From NCBI GenBank assembly GCA_003013855.2, contig ML058493.1, positions 620,001 through 684,000 on the forward strand: 64,000 bases of DNA, read 5' to 3'. The notes under the pieces were generated by a model that saw nothing but the letters and a program-made list of their open reading frames with translations, had not been told where the DNA came from and searched no databases. Below are positions 37,201-45,166 of this stretch, in pieces. Made by a program: the position numbers and the translations under genes. This stretch comes from Liriodendron chinense (taxonomy: Eukaryota > Streptophyta > Magnoliopsida > Magnoliales > Magnoliaceae). The first letter of the stretch is position 1. The number at the start of each line of letters is the position of its first letter.

Positions 37201-38538
37201 AGCCGAGTTAGCCCTAGTTTGGTTTGGTTTATTTTTGTGCCACCATAGTTTATGGATTGGCTTGGTTTGGGTTTTGGGTCGACCCATGCAGCCCGAGTTT
37301 GGTTTGCTTCAGAAAAATCTATTTCGAGCTGGGATCGGTTTGGTTGAAAATTTCGAACCGGGCCGGGCCAAGTTCAAACAGGTGGCAACTCTTTTTTTAC
37401 TTATTTATTTAAATAGAAAATAATTTAAAAAGTTATAAAAAAAAAAAAAAAGTACAAAAGTACCTTACTATATGATGTTTAACATTCTCTAGAGTGTAGC
37501 TTCAAAATAGACATGTAAGAGCATTTTCCAAACAAAAGTACACAAGCATAATTTTACAAGTGCAAGGAAACAATGTGCATTCATGTATATGTATTATGTA
37601 TTATCCATGTCATCATGTATATGTATTATCCACATTGTCCATCTGTTTTACATATCATTTTAGGACATGATCCTAAAATGGAATCATATCCAAAGCTCAA
37701 GTGGATCAAACCATAGGAAATAGTGTGCTTACAATCTACTAGCCGAATCAAACCAAGCTGAATCAAATCGAGCTTCAAGCCGAGCCGAGTCGGTGCTGCC
37801 CTAGTTTGAACTTGGTTTGTTTTTTCAAACAGGCTTGACTCCGAGGCTTGGTTTGGTTTGAACTTCCATTCGAACCAATCCAAGCCGAGCTTTTCAAACC
37901 AATCCGAGCCGAGCTTTCGAGCTGGTTTGGTTTGTGCCCAGCTCTAATAAGGCCTACAACTTTCTATGACAAGTAAAATAGATAAACCATGAACTTACCT
38001 GTGAAGGTCCACCTATATTCTGCTTCTGCAATTCGTCACAGTCGTTGTCTCTTGAGTATATGAAAGCATCAGATGAAAGAGGACCAATGATTTCAGAAGT
38101 CACCATCGTTGTCGCCGACATAACATTCAGCATCGAAGCATCACAAATGTCGGACTGTACGATCAGATCATTGGGGAGTGTCCTGACTCCGTTCTCAATG
38201 GACTGCAATTCATTCACCTCAAACAGCAAGCTGCTACTTCTGTTATACCCATTGTCCCCTGCTCGTGCAACAATCACACTCTCGATATCCTCAGGTACTT
38301 GAGGAGCAACCCCAAGTGAGAAGCTTATCGAACCGTTTCTCCATGAACCCGAATTGCCCAAACCATGAAATGATTCTTTCCTCAGTTCGATGTCATTTGC
38401 TGGATGGAATGAACTAGATGAATCTATCATCTCATGTCCACTAGATGATGATGCGACGAATTCAGGAGTACTATCGTATGATCGAACTCCCTGGGATTCT
38501 CCGTTTGCACCGTCAGTGCCAGATGGCCCGGATCCCAT
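18962..38538 (-). CDS. FEX: Fluoride exporter, plant FEX / CrcB family, six coding exons
   Basis: The spliced coding sequence joins 38538-37999, 28359-28282, 27641-27543, 21579-21387, 20328-19916 and 19177-18962: 1539 bp, 512 residues. Every intron is GT-AG and the frame is kept throughout. The first 180 residues are a polar, Ser-rich soluble N-terminus. Two tandem CrcB-like membrane domains follow, as in eukaryotic FEX proteins. Domain 1 has GILGVLMRYIL, LPSNIVGSFLMGW and GFLGSLTTFSGWNQKM. Domain 2 has GPAGVWARWFLALLNG, WVPFGTLLANVIAACLMA and GFLGSLSTVSTFVAE, each with the Gly/Ser/Thr-Phe-rich pore motif of the family. FEX proteins export fluoride across the plasma membrane; that role is by homology. 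The gene appears intact despite about 17 kb of intron. Expression was not testable here. Confidence 0.9.
19300..19630. repeat. GAGTCA/TGACTC-rich tract in FEX intron 5
   Basis: Repeated GACTCAGCTCAACTCAGCTC, GATGAGTCATG and similar strings occur across about 300 bp. This looks like a degenerate MITE with internal inverted repeats; a related sequence lies at 20490-20870. No clear TIR or TSD was fixed. Confidence 0.5.
19916..20328 (-). CDS. FEX: FEX exon 5 (CrcB domain 2)
   Basis: The 413-bp exon has acceptor TGTTTCTAG and donor AAAGCG/GTAAGA. Two bases complete the split Gly codon. It encodes several hydrophobic helices (AWLVLVLNLLMLALLWVV; SQLWLACMVGPAGVWARWFL; FGTLLANVIAACLMAAL), opening the second CrcB domain. 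Confidence 0.9.
20403..21150. mobile_element. hAT/PIF-like MITE remnants in FEX intron 4, one interrupted
   Basis: GGGCCTGTTCGGTAAATGGC at 20406 and GGCCCTGTTTGGTTGC at 21042 begin similar units with a shared TTATGTATTAGAG block. GCAGCATCCAAACAGGACCT at 21130-21150 is an inverted end. The first unit is broken at about 20482 by a GAGTCA-rich insert (to about 20925). Boundaries are approximate. Confidence 0.55.
21387..21579 (-). CDS. FEX: FEX exon 4
   Basis: The 193-bp exon has acceptor TTTCTTCAG and donor ATAG/GTAATG. It encodes VGSFLMGWLGIVFKANISRT, then the GFLGSLTTFSGWNQKM pore motif and a helix ending AGYIIG. It ends in phase 1. Confidence 0.9.
21813..22463 (+). repeat. Copia-3 5' LTR (651 bp)
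   Basis: This pairs with 26449-27074. It holds the palindromic module at 21845-22058, a TATA box ACTATAAAAA at 22102-22111 and an AAAAATAAAAA-rich run just after, which is absent from the 3' LTR. Confidence 0.93.
21845..22058 (+). promoter_or_regulatory. GC-rich palindromic U3 module, Copia-3 copy
   Basis: GGTCGGGCGCCTGG (21845), CCGGGCGCCCGATATTC (21871), GGCGCTCGATATTT, GGGCGGGCGCTCGACC (22011) and CCGGGCACCCGACC (22035) occur 45-260 bp upstream of the TATA box. The Athila module has the same CCCGATATTC string. Confidence 0.55.
22466..22477 (+). promoter_or_regulatory. Copia-3 primer-binding site
   Basis: TGGTATCAGAGC is an exact initiator-Met tRNA type PBS, two bases after the LTR end. 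Confidence 0.9.
22503..23290 (+). pseudogene. Copia-3 gag remnant
   Basis: The ATG at 22503 begins MTEEGKTRIDKFDGSNFAF. In-frame stops occur at about 22560 and 22692; the rest is open at 22701-23210 (169 residues) with a copia capsid pattern (LMKQLFNMKMSDGGGVTEHL). The zinc knuckle follows, with its Trp codon as TGA (23208-23210) and its last Cys as Tyr, so it is doubly damaged. Confidence 0.85.
23291..23750 (+). pseudogene. Copia-3 protease remnant
   Basis: The region is open at 23325-23630. The active-site motif reads WVIESGASFHV: the catalytic Asp of DSGAS is Glu (codon 23370-23372). A TGA at about 23628 and a TAG near 23742 follow. Confidence 0.83.
23751..24950 (+). pseudogene. Copia-3 integrase remnant
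   Basis: The HHCC region (LGHMSEKGM; CKDCVYGKQNR) is followed by LVYTDVWGPI and a TAG near 23955. The core then runs open at 24081-24932 (283 residues) with RSDNGGEY, QQNGVAERINRTILEHARSM and INRSPSAPLD. This is the best-preserved integrase in the window, but it is truncated by the upstream stop. Confidence 0.88.
24951..25618 (+). pseudogene. Copia-3 reverse transcriptase remnant
   Basis: The YVDD active site is intact at 25418-25429. KHNKWVYRLK-like, KIAFLHRDLEEDI and LYVDDMLVAGSS blocks are readable in more than one frame; stops lie near 25053, 25392 and 25525. Confidence 0.85.
25619..26448 (+). pseudogene. Copia-3 RNase H remnant and polypurine tract
   Basis: The region is open at 25619-26209 (196 residues) with VIGSLMYAMVTTRPDIAQAV, AVKWILRYLVGTM and DSQSAIHLAKN. 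A frameshift near 26200 moves the tail. The CAAGTGGGAGATTG just before 26449 is the polypurine tract region. Confidence 0.88.
26449..27074 (+). repeat. Copia-3 3' LTR (626 bp)
   Basis: This pairs with 21813-22463. The palindromic module lies at about 26481-26690 and the TATA (ACTATAAAAA) near 26736. It ends AAAACA with TSD CATCC following. Confidence 0.93.
27075..27542. other. FEX intron 3 remainder
   Basis: No gene is seen. It includes a (GA)n tract at about 27505-27536 that on the minus strand is a CT-rich run right after the exon 3 donor. Confidence 0.6.
27543..27641 (-). CDS. FEX: FEX exon 3
   Basis: This 99-bp exon encodes VLMRYILQELFGPSVAGLTR and then DGTALYLDLPSNI. The acceptor is CACTAG and the donor ATT/GTCAGT. 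A (GA)n tract (plus strand 27505-27536) begins just inside intron 3. Confidence 0.88.
28282..28359 (-). CDS. FEX: FEX exon 2 (start of CrcB domain 1)
   Basis: This 78-bp exon is phase 0 at both ends, with acceptor TTTTATTGCAG and donor GGGG/GTAAGC. It encodes DNQKEVPWLLEYISCLFHLA then VFGILG, the first transmembrane helix of domain 1, and joins in frame to exon 3. Confidence 0.88.
29378..30748 (+). mobile_element. Solo LTR (TGTAGACACC type, 1371 bp)
   Basis: It begins TGTAGACACCCCACC and ends GCATCCACA, with a perfect TSD GTCCC (29373-29377 and 30749-30753). It resembles the solo LTR at 48310-49821 over its length, including a run of GAGTCAACCCGCTG-type repeats (about 29600-29705) and a CTATAGATACCCC TATA region near 29871. 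No internal domains are present. Open frames within it are not recognised as genes. Confidence 0.88.
30778..31603 (+). repeat. Copia-2 5' LTR (826 bp)
   Basis: It starts TAATGGGG (TG mutated to TA; the 3' LTR keeps TG) and ends GCACCCAACA. The palindromic module lies at about 30833-31040, TCTATTTAAG at 31088-31097 and a long (GA)n at 31150-31204. Confidence 0.92.
30833..31040 (+). promoter_or_regulatory. GC-rich palindromic U3 module, Copia-2 copy
   Basis: Half-palindromes such as GGTCGGGCGCC, TCGGGCTCCCGACGG, GGGCGCCTGACGG and CCGGGCACCCGACC alternate with AAATTC blocks, ending about 50 bp upstream of the TATTTAAG box. The 3' LTR copy (35625-35815) has lost one unit. Confidence 0.55.
31607..31618 (+). 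promoter_or_regulatory. Copia-2 primer-binding site
   Basis: TGGTATTAGAGT differs from the Met-tRNA PBS TGGTATCAGAGC by a C-to-T change within the core and one at the end. Confidence 0.8.
31658..32474 (+). pseudogene. Copia-2 gag remnant
   Basis: The ATG is at 31658. Stops occur at 31703-31705 (TGA), 31712-31714 (TAG), 32181-32183 (TAG), 32226-32228 (TAG) and 32349-32351 (TGA, Trp of the zinc knuckle), with a frame change near 31900. The rest of the knuckle (NCGKKGHYKHEC) is intact. Confidence 0.85.
32475..33700 (+). pseudogene. Copia-2 protease and integrase remnant
   Basis: The protease is open at 32475-32981 with WLIDSGALFHATP (Ser-to-Leu change after DSGA). The HHCC region MWHRRLGHMSEKG is followed by a TAA (32982-32984) and the first catalytic Asp in LVYADVCSPM. 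About 73 bp present in Copia-1 are deleted at about 33287, removing the second catalytic block. A GCATGTTATCC duplication at 33372-33402 shifts the frame. Confidence 0.87.
33701..34800 (+). pseudogene. Copia-2 linker and reverse transcriptase remnant
   Basis: The region is open to 34214 (linker, then EWLKAMQEEIESLHKNHTY and NKWVFRKKN). After a TAG (34212-34214) the RT blocks QLDVRTVFLHGDLEEEIYIR and LYGLKQAPRQ are followed by a TGA (34467-34469, Trp codon), then YVDD intact at 34581-34592. Confidence 0.9.
34801..35574 (+). pseudogene. Copia-2 RNase H remnant and polypurine tract
   Basis: The region is open to the TAG at 35301-35303 (the Gln of the KQ pair in TNT1). ASAVGSLMYAMVCTHLDIAY, YTDADMASDIDSRKST and AEYIAVTEACKEMLWM are readable. 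The final part (DSQSAIHLSKN, about 35325) is in frame after the stop. AAAAGGGAGAG at 35561-35571 is the polypurine tract. Confidence 0.9.
35575..36345 (+). repeat. Copia-2 3' LTR (771 bp)
   Basis: It starts TGATGGGG, ends CACCCAACA, and is followed by TSD CTAAG. A stretch of about 20-25 bp (one CTGACGGTCTAGTGACCGGGCAC unit) present in the 5' LTR is absent near 35805, and the (GA)n tract is short and interrupted by AAAAAG. Confidence 0.92.
36391..36985. other. FEX intron 1, no gene seen
   Basis: This is unique-looking intronic sequence with no recognised domain, TIR or tandem repeat. It is bounded by the MITE TSD on the left and a SINE on the right. Confidence 0.5.
37003..37150 (+). mobile_element. 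tRNA-derived SINE (family S1), copy 1
   Basis: It starts near ACAGATCCATAGCTC, with an A-box-like TAGCTCTAGTAGTAG and a B-box-like GATATCGATTCCC, and ends in an A-rich tail. The TSD is ATACATGCATAAATATA (36986-37002) and a matching sequence with a 3-base insertion after the tail (37150-37170). It is the same family as 61908-62073. Confidence 0.78.
37176..37946. mobile_element. hAT-type MITE in FEX intron 1, close to exon 1
   Basis: The TIRs are TAGAGGTGGGCA and TGCCCAGCTCTA. The perfect 8-bp TSD ATAAGGCC lies at 37168-37175 and 37947-37954. The interior contains repeats of GAGCCGAGC/CCAAACC in both orientations, and a piece (about 37560-37730) resembling the Mutator-type MITEs. The right TSD is 44 bp from the exon 1 splice donor. 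Confidence 0.88.
37999..38538 (-). CDS. FEX: FEX exon 1 (N-terminal soluble region)
   Basis: 180 codons start at the ATG of 38538 (MGSGPSGTDGANGES). The donor is CACAG/GTAAGT (minus strand) at 37998. It is rich in Ser, Asn and Gly with no membrane segment. Reading past the donor gives only 14 more codons, so splicing here is well supported. Confidence 0.85.
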
Positions 38539-38700
38539 TGTCTAAGATGAAGTCCTGGTGCTGCAAATCAAGGAAATGAGGTTGTCAAAAGTGCCCACAT
38601 GCAGTTGCCATTATGACAAGAATCATGGAAGTAGAATTGCAACGATGAATGTAAGAGGTGATTGATTGAATGCAAAATGATGATGATTGTGTGTGATGTT
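38539..38700 (-). promoter_or_regulatory. FEX 5' UTR with a candidate UTR intron acceptor
   Basis: On the minus strand a CCTTGATTTGCAG consensus acceptor ends at 38561, leaving 22 bases before the ATG. This suggests a 5' UTR intron whose donor and first exon were not located. The (TA)n tract and MITE at 38.75 kb would then lie in that intron or in the promoter. Confidence 0.35.
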
Positions 38701-38742
38701 GTCATCATGCTTTGTTGCATTCACATGATGATTTTTCCTCTT

Positions 38743-38746
<4 letters not shown>

Positions 38747-38818
<72 letters not shown>

Positions 38819-38840
38819 AGAGAGAGAGAGAGAGAGAGAG
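38747..38840. repeat. (TA)n then (GA)n microsatellite
   Basis: About 35 TA units (38747-38816) are followed by (AG)12 to 38840. It abuts the left end of MITE A1. Confidence 0.95.

Positions 38841-39648
<808 letters not shown>

Positions 39649-39730
<82 letters not shown>
39649..39730. repeat. (AT)n(GA)n microsatellite
   Basis: About 25 AT units (39649-39698) are followed by (GA)n to 39730. Confidence 0.95.
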
Positions 39731-39733
<3 letters not shown>

Positions 39734-39744
39734 GGTAGGGAAAT

Positions 39745-40224
39745 GGTAGTCTGTAGGCTCTGCCTTGATGTGTGTTGGGCATCTACCCCATCAGTCAAAT
39801 GCACCATTCCATAGCAGGCCACGAGCTTAAAAATCAGGTCAATCCATGGCTTGGGTGAGCCACAACACATACAATAGTAGAGGGGTTACCCTCCCTTTAA
39901 AACCTTCATGATCGTTTATTAGGCCCACGAGATATGGTTCAAAAATCCAGCTCATTCATTGGGTGTGTCCCACTTGAATGGGGAGTCAGACCAAGTTTCA
40001 ACTGCATCCAAAACTCATGTGGGCCCCACCAAGTGCTTTTAGATGTTTTAGGCATGTCTTCACATGGTTTTAGATGGTATGGCCCCCTTAGTTCCATATA
40101 TGGCTGATTTTTTAGATATATCTCATAACCTAAAGGAGACCCATCAAATGCATAGTGTTGATTTCTAACAAACATCACCGTGGGGCCCACACAGCTCGAC
40201 CTCATGGGAAGTTCCCATGAGGTT
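39745..40224 (-). mobile_element. MITE family B, copy B1 (inverted relative to B2)
   Basis: Its right end is GGGGCCCACACAGCTCGACC followed by the palindrome CCTCATGGGAAGTTCCCATGAGG. Read in reverse it matches B2 and B3 over nearly the whole length (MITE ends, CATTTGATGGG, AACTTGGTSTGA and CCATGGATTGACCTG landmarks). The left terminus is divergent, so its start is approximate. Confidence 0.78.
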
Positions 40225-40731
40225 GAGCTGTGTGACTTCCCATGAGGTCGAGCTGTGTGGGCCCCACCACTGATGTGGATTCGACATCAACACCGTGCAT
40301 TTGATGGGCCTCCTTTAGGTTACGGGATATCCCAAAACTCATTTGTGTACAGAACTTAGGTGGGCCATACCATCTAAAACCATATGAAGACATGCTTAAA
40401 ACATATAAAAGAACTTGGTGGGGCACATCTGAGTTTTGGATGAGGCTGAAACTTGGTTTGATCGGAAATCCAAGTGGGACACACGTAATGGATGGGCTGG
40501 ATTTGTGAACCACATCTCGATGGGCCCAATAAACGATTGTGAAGGTTTTAATGGGTGGGTAACCCCTCTCAACTGTTGTATGTGGTGTGGCCCATCTAAG
40601 TCATGGATTGACCTGATTTTTAAGCCCTTAGCCCACCATGGAATGGTGCATCTGACTGATGGGGTAGATGTTCGATACACATCACAATGGGGCCCACTAA
40701 GCTCAACCTCATGGGAAGTTCCCATGAGATC
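40225..40731 (+). mobile_element. MITE family B, copy B2
   Basis: The left end carries CCCATGAGGTCGAGCTGTG and GGGCCCCACC; the right end is GGGGCCCACTAAGCTCAACC with the palindrome at about 40708-40731. With B1 it makes a long inverted repeat of about 480-bp arms. Its left boundary is blurred by a repeated CTTCCCATGAGG. Confidence 0.78.
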
Positions 40732-40745
40732 GACTTTATAGTACC

Positions 40746-40747
<2 letters not shown>

Positions 40748-40810
<63 letters not shown>
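40748..40810. repeat. (AT)n microsatellite
   Basis: About 31 AT units lie between MITE copies B2 and B3. Confidence 0.95.
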
Positions 40811-40812
<2 letters not shown>

Positions 40813-41320
40813 CCTCATGGGAAGTTCCCACGTGGTCGAGCTAGGTGGGTCCCACTATGATGTGTAATGGGCATCATACAATGCATTTGGTGGGTCCCCT
40901 CTTGGTTATGATCAGATATCTAAAAATCAATTGTATTCGGAACTCAAGTGGACCATACCAATTGAAAGAGTGTAAAATCATGTTTACAACATCTAAAAGC
41001 ACTTATTGGGGCCCACCTGAGTTTTGGATACGGTTGAAACTTGGTGTGACCTCTTGTTTAAGTGGGACATGCACAATGAATGGGCTGGATTTCTCAACCA
41101 CATTTCAGTCGATCCTATAAACAATCATAAAGGTTTCAATGGGTGGATATCCACTCTTAATTGTTGTCGATGGTGTGTCCCACCCAAAGTCATGGATTAG
41201 CTTGAGTTTTAAGCCCATGGCCCACCACGGAATGGTGCATCTGATTGATGGTGTGAATGCCCATCACACATCATAGTGGGGCCCACACAGCTCAACCTCA
41301 TGGGAACTTCCCATGAGGTC
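40811..41320 (+). mobile_element. MITE family B, copy B3 (complete)
   Basis: The termini are GACCTCATGGGAAGTTCCCA and GGGAACTTCCCATGAGGTC, an inverted pair that is itself palindromic, followed inward by GAGCTAGGTGGGTCCCAC / GGGGCCCACACAGCTC. It is 510 bp with no coding capacity. The left neighbour is (AT)n; no separate TSD could be set there. Confidence 0.85.
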
Positions 41321-41459
41321 CAACGCATAGTACATTTTCCCTACACACACAAAATAAGTTATAGTGCTCTTAGTTACATCGGGACACTTAACAATCAAAA
41401 CAATCCATCTAGACTGTCAATTGGATCCAACAGAGTTCATAGGATACCATGCATATATC

Positions 41460-41868
41460 TAGAGCTGTACATGGGTTGAATTGAGTTGAGCTTGGTAGCT
41501 CGGTTCAATTCGGCTAGTAGCCTACCCCAGTTCGAGTTTGGCTCGACTCGGTGACGGGTAAGCTTGGCTTGGTTCAATTAGCAGCTTGAGCCGAGTTTAA
41601 GCCAAGTTCAAGTTCGAGCCAGCTAGAGTGAAAAAACAAAAAGAAAAGAGGGCTCAAGTGAATTTTTTTTATAAGGGTAAAGATTAGGGCGCTCTAATAT
41701 TATATATATTTAAGGTATTTAAAACTAGGTCGAGTCAAGTTTGGGTCACCTTGAACTCAAAAAAATAATCGGCTCAGCTCGAATTAGCTTTTGATCTAAG
41801 CCAAATCGAGCTTATTCAAGCCGAGTCGAGTGAGTTAACTAAGCTAGCTTGACTCATGTACAACTGTA
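41460..41868. mobile_element. hAT-type MITE
   Basis: The TIRs are TAGAGCTGTACATGGGT and ATGTACAACTGTA. The perfect 8-bp TSD CATATATC lies at 41452-41459 and 41869-41876. The interior is rich in GAGCTTGG/CCGAGTCGAG-type strings in both orientations. It is the same kind of element as 37176-37946 and 51440-52035. Confidence 0.88.
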
Positions 41869-41941
41869 CATATATCACTACAATCTTATTACTAAGTTAG
41901 CTGATTTAGCTTGACTCATGTACAGCTGTACATATATCACT

Positions 41942-42120
41942 GAATCCGGATCCTCTGTTAAAACCGAGCAGAGAACCTCTGCTTCCGCTGCTCTGATTGG
42001 TCCACCTTATCCTGACTGTGTCAGAGCTGCTCAGCTCTGACACAATCAGGCTGATCTGGACCAATCAGAGAAGTGACGAGCAGAGTTTCTCTGCTTGGTT
42101 TCAACAGAGGATCTGGACTC
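41942..42120. mobile_element. Short Mutator-type MITE forming a near-perfect hairpin
   Basis: The TIRs are GAATCCGGATCCTCTGTT and AACAGAGGATCTGGACTC. The perfect 9-bp TSD TATATCACT lies at 41933-41941 and 42121-42129. The two halves are complementary almost to the centre (GTCAGAGCTGCTCAGCTCTGAC at about 42017-42038), giving an arm of about 85 bp and a tiny loop. Confidence 0.9.
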
Positions 42121-42129
42121 TATATCACT

Positions 42130-42612
42130 ACAATCTTATTATTGTAACAATCTTATCATTAGTTTTGAATGTGGATGGTCAAGATCTTTTACACAAATAT
42201 AGGTCCAATAAAAAATTTGATCAATCTACTTGTTGGCGACCATCATAGATTGCTTATGATTTAAAAAGGTGATCACCTTTGTTAGGCAATTGTAACCATT
42301 CCATACATGGCTCGAAAAAAAAGGACGATCGGTGTGATTTTTGAAAAGTGGGATCGATTAGACTGTCCCACTGCAGGCTAGATGAGACTAGGATGTGCTG
42401 ATGACATCCACTCCGACCATCACGCACACCTTCCCTCATTTGGCCATGGGCCAAAAATCAAGGCAATCAATAACTCAAGTGAGTCACACAAGTAGGACCA
42501 GTTGGTTGGGTCACAAAATTACGAACGGTTGGAAGGATGCCACTCTTGGAAGGGATGCCACACTTGATTCTCGCTGGGCCACACTCAAGTCTGAGAAAGG
42601 CCTGATTTTTTA
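42130..42612. other. Spacer, no gene seen
   Basis: No recognisable domain or repeat unit. It includes the left TSD of the next MITE at 42604-42612. Confidence 0.5.
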
Positions 42613-43150
42613 GGACGCGGATTGGGTACTACTCCCGCCAGGACCTAGCTAGAGACAGACGATCCTGGAAGGGCCTGTGGGTCCCACCGTGATGTATGCA
42701 TTTTATCCATGCTGTCTATCCATTTTAATAAATCATTTTATGTGGTAATCCAAAAAAGGAGGCAGATCAAAGGCTCAATTGGACCACACTGCTGGCAGTA
42801 AAAGGGGGATTGAATACCTACCATTGAAAACTTCTTGCATGCCACAGAAGTTTTAGATCAAGACGATATTTATATTTTTCTTTCATCCAGTTCTATGTGA
42901 CCTTATGAACAGGTTGGATGGCAAATAAACATCACGATGGACTCTAGGAAGGTTTCAACGGGCCATCATTGTCATGACTGCTTCTTATGGTGTGGTCCAC
43001 TTGAGCCGGCCTCATTTTTGGGCTCATTATCTAAAATAATCTGTCAAAATAGATGGACGGAGGGGATAAAATGCATACATCACGATGGCCACCACAGAGC
43101 CCCTGCCAGGACTGTCGGTCTCTAGCTGAGGTAGTACCCAATCCGTGTCC
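42613..43150. mobile_element. Long-TIR Mutator-type MITE (family M)
   Basis: The ends GGACGCGGATTGGGTACTAC and GTAGTACCCAATCCGTGTCC are inverted repeats. The 9-bp TSD is GATTTTTTA / GAATTTTTA (42604-42612 and 43151-43159, one mismatch). Subterminal GGTCCCACCGTGATGTATGC and a reverse partner follow, and the two halves remain complementary over much of the 538 bp. Confidence 0.86.
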
Positions 43151-43159
43151 GAATTTTTA

Positions 43160-43750
43160 GGTGTGGTGGGACCCACCATGGATGGACCATTAAAAAAATA
43201 AAAATCTTATAGATTAGATGATCCTTGCAATCTAATCTTTGGATCTTCTCAACCGTCTATTGTCAGTCTACCAATGGAAGGTTAGGAGAGTGTTACTGAG
43301 GAGAACTTTAGGGCATATAACATCTATTGTGGGGTCCACCAGACCAACAGTCTGGATGACTGGACACCTAAGGACATTGGTCGTCTTCCTCCGTCCGTTA
43401 TCTCCCCTGTACAGCAGCAGGCAGCCCCCAGTCTCTCTCTCATGGCCCGCTGCGAACTCACACCTTGATCGAGAGAGAGCGAGAGAGGGCCGGGAGAGAG
43501 TGAAAAAGAGGGAGAGAGATACCCGGTGTGATAGGTGCCGCTGTGCGCCGTTTCTGCCGCTTCGAATGTTGGGAATGCAGGGTTTTGAGGAGAGAAGAGG
43601 TAAGTTTCCGCTGCTTAGCTCTCTCAGGAGAGAAGAGGGCCGTGCTGAGATGGAGAGACTGAGATGGAGAGAGAGAGAGAGTCGTGAGGGAGAGCAAGAG
43701 AGGCTTCCTTGAGGGAGGGAGGGAGACAGATTTATAATTGCATTACATGC
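43160..43750. other. GA-rich spacer, no gene seen
   Basis: (GA)n-like runs (43470-43530 and 43640-43700) produce a 157-codon open frame on plus and a complementary one on minus. Composition is low-complexity Arg/Glu/Ser and no domain is visible, so no gene is called. Confidence 0.5.
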
Positions 43751-43751
43751 T

Positions 43752-44208
43752 GCGGATTGCGTCCTGCCCCCACCTGTACAAAAACCCGTCCAGGCAGGAG
43801 CTATGTGGGGCCACCGTGATGTATGTGTTTTATCACGCCGTCCATCTATTTTTCCACGTCATTTTAAGTGTTTGAGATAGTAAAAAAATAGGCAGATCCA
43901 AAGCTACCGTGATATTTATTTGCCATCAAACCTGTTCATGAGGTCATATAAACCTGGATAAAGGGACAACACAAAAATCAGCTTGATCCAAAATTTCTTC
44001 GGCTCCCAAAAAGCTTTTAATGGTGAGCTTTCAATCCCCAGTTTCTGGTCCACTTGAGCCTTGGATCTACCTCGTTTTTGTGCTCATATCCTAAAGTATC
44101 CTGAAAAAATGGATGGACGGCGTGGATAAAGTCCAAACATTATGGTGGACCCCAAAGAACCCAGTCTGGACGGATTATCTTCCAGGCGCGGGACAGGACT
44201 CAATCCGC
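43752..44208. mobile_element. Family M MITE
   Basis: The inverted ends GCGGATTGCGTCCTGCCCCC and GGGACAGGACTCAATCCGC flank GGGGCCACCGTGATGTATGT and its reverse. The body shows the family landmarks AAATAGGCAGATCCAAAGCT and GGTTTATATGACCTCATGAA-like strings. TSD not resolved because it abuts another copy. Confidence 0.75.
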
Positions 44209-44572
44209 TTTGGTACTACCCCGCCCGAGGGGCCACCGTGAGCATAAAAATGAAACAGTTCTAAGGCTCAAGTGGACCACACAGCAGGGATTAAACACCA
44301 ACGGTTGAAAACACTTTGGGTCGTAGAAGTTTCGGATCCTAGCTAATATTTGTTTTTTATTTCATCCAGGTATACATGGCATTACGAAGAGGTTGGATGT
44401 AAATTAACCATCACGGCAGGTCGTCGGTGTCACTATCACCACTAATTCCGGGTCCACTTCAGCCTTGTATATGCCTCATGTTTTAGCTTTTACGGCAAAA
44501 TGAATGGACGATGGGGGATAAAACTCATACATCACGGTGGCCCATTAGAGCCCGTGTCCGTTCGGTCGCCGC
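44209..44572. mobile_element. Family M MITE, truncated copy
   Basis: It begins TTTGGTACTACCCCGCCC and ends GGTGGCCCATTAGAGCCCG; the outer TIR is missing on the left where the previous copy lies, so that copy probably inserted into it. Confidence 0.6.
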
Positions 44573-45150
44573 TTCAGTGGTAGGTGGATACCTGACTGTG
44601 GGGCCCACTGTGATGCATATTCCTTACATCAAGCCGTTCCTCCATCTTGAAATATCATTTTAGGGCATGAACCCAGAAATGAAGCAGATCCAAATCTCAG
44701 ATGGACCACAACACAGGAAAAAAAGTGGTGATTGAATACCCACCATTAAAATCTTTTTGAAGCCACCGGAATGTTTATTTCCCATCCAACCCATTGAGAA
44801 GGTCACAAATACCTAGATGGATGAAGGGATCACACAAATATCAGATCTAAAACTTTTGTCACCAACAACAAGCTTTTAATTGTTAGTCACCATTTCTGTG
44901 TTATGGTCCACCTGAGATTTTGATCTACTTCATTTTTCACATCATTGCTTAAAATGAGCTTTAAAAAACGGATGGACAGCACTAACAGTTACGTTGTGAC
45001 TGTTTTCCTCTCATTAACAGTAGTAAACAATCACCTTTTTATTGATTTCCACTCGTTAACCGGAACTCTTTTGCTTTCCTCTTCTTTGCTTGCTATTTGC
45101 GCTGTGTTTATTCTATCAACGCGGATGTAAGTAACATACATCAATGTGGG
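44573..45150. mobile_element. Family M MITE, copy with internal insertion
   Basis: The left side has GGTAGGTGGATACCTGACTG and GGGGCCCACTGTGATGCAT. The right end should read GGATGGACGGCGTGGATGTAAG, but about 145 bp (44983-45125) of unrelated sequence separates GGATGGACAGCA from GCGGATGTAAGTAACATAC. Confidence 0.55.
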
Positions 45151-45166
45151 CGGGGATAGTACCAAC

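Noticed and set aside
37954..37998. Extension of FEX exon 1 by 14 codons
   Set aside because: Follows a strong GTAAGT donor, overlaps the TSD of a hAT MITE, and ends at a stop; exon 2 joins in frame after the donor.
43239..43712. 157-codon open frame, Arg/Glu rich
   Set aside because: Produced by GA-rich low complexity; no domain, and an equal frame exists on the opposite strand.
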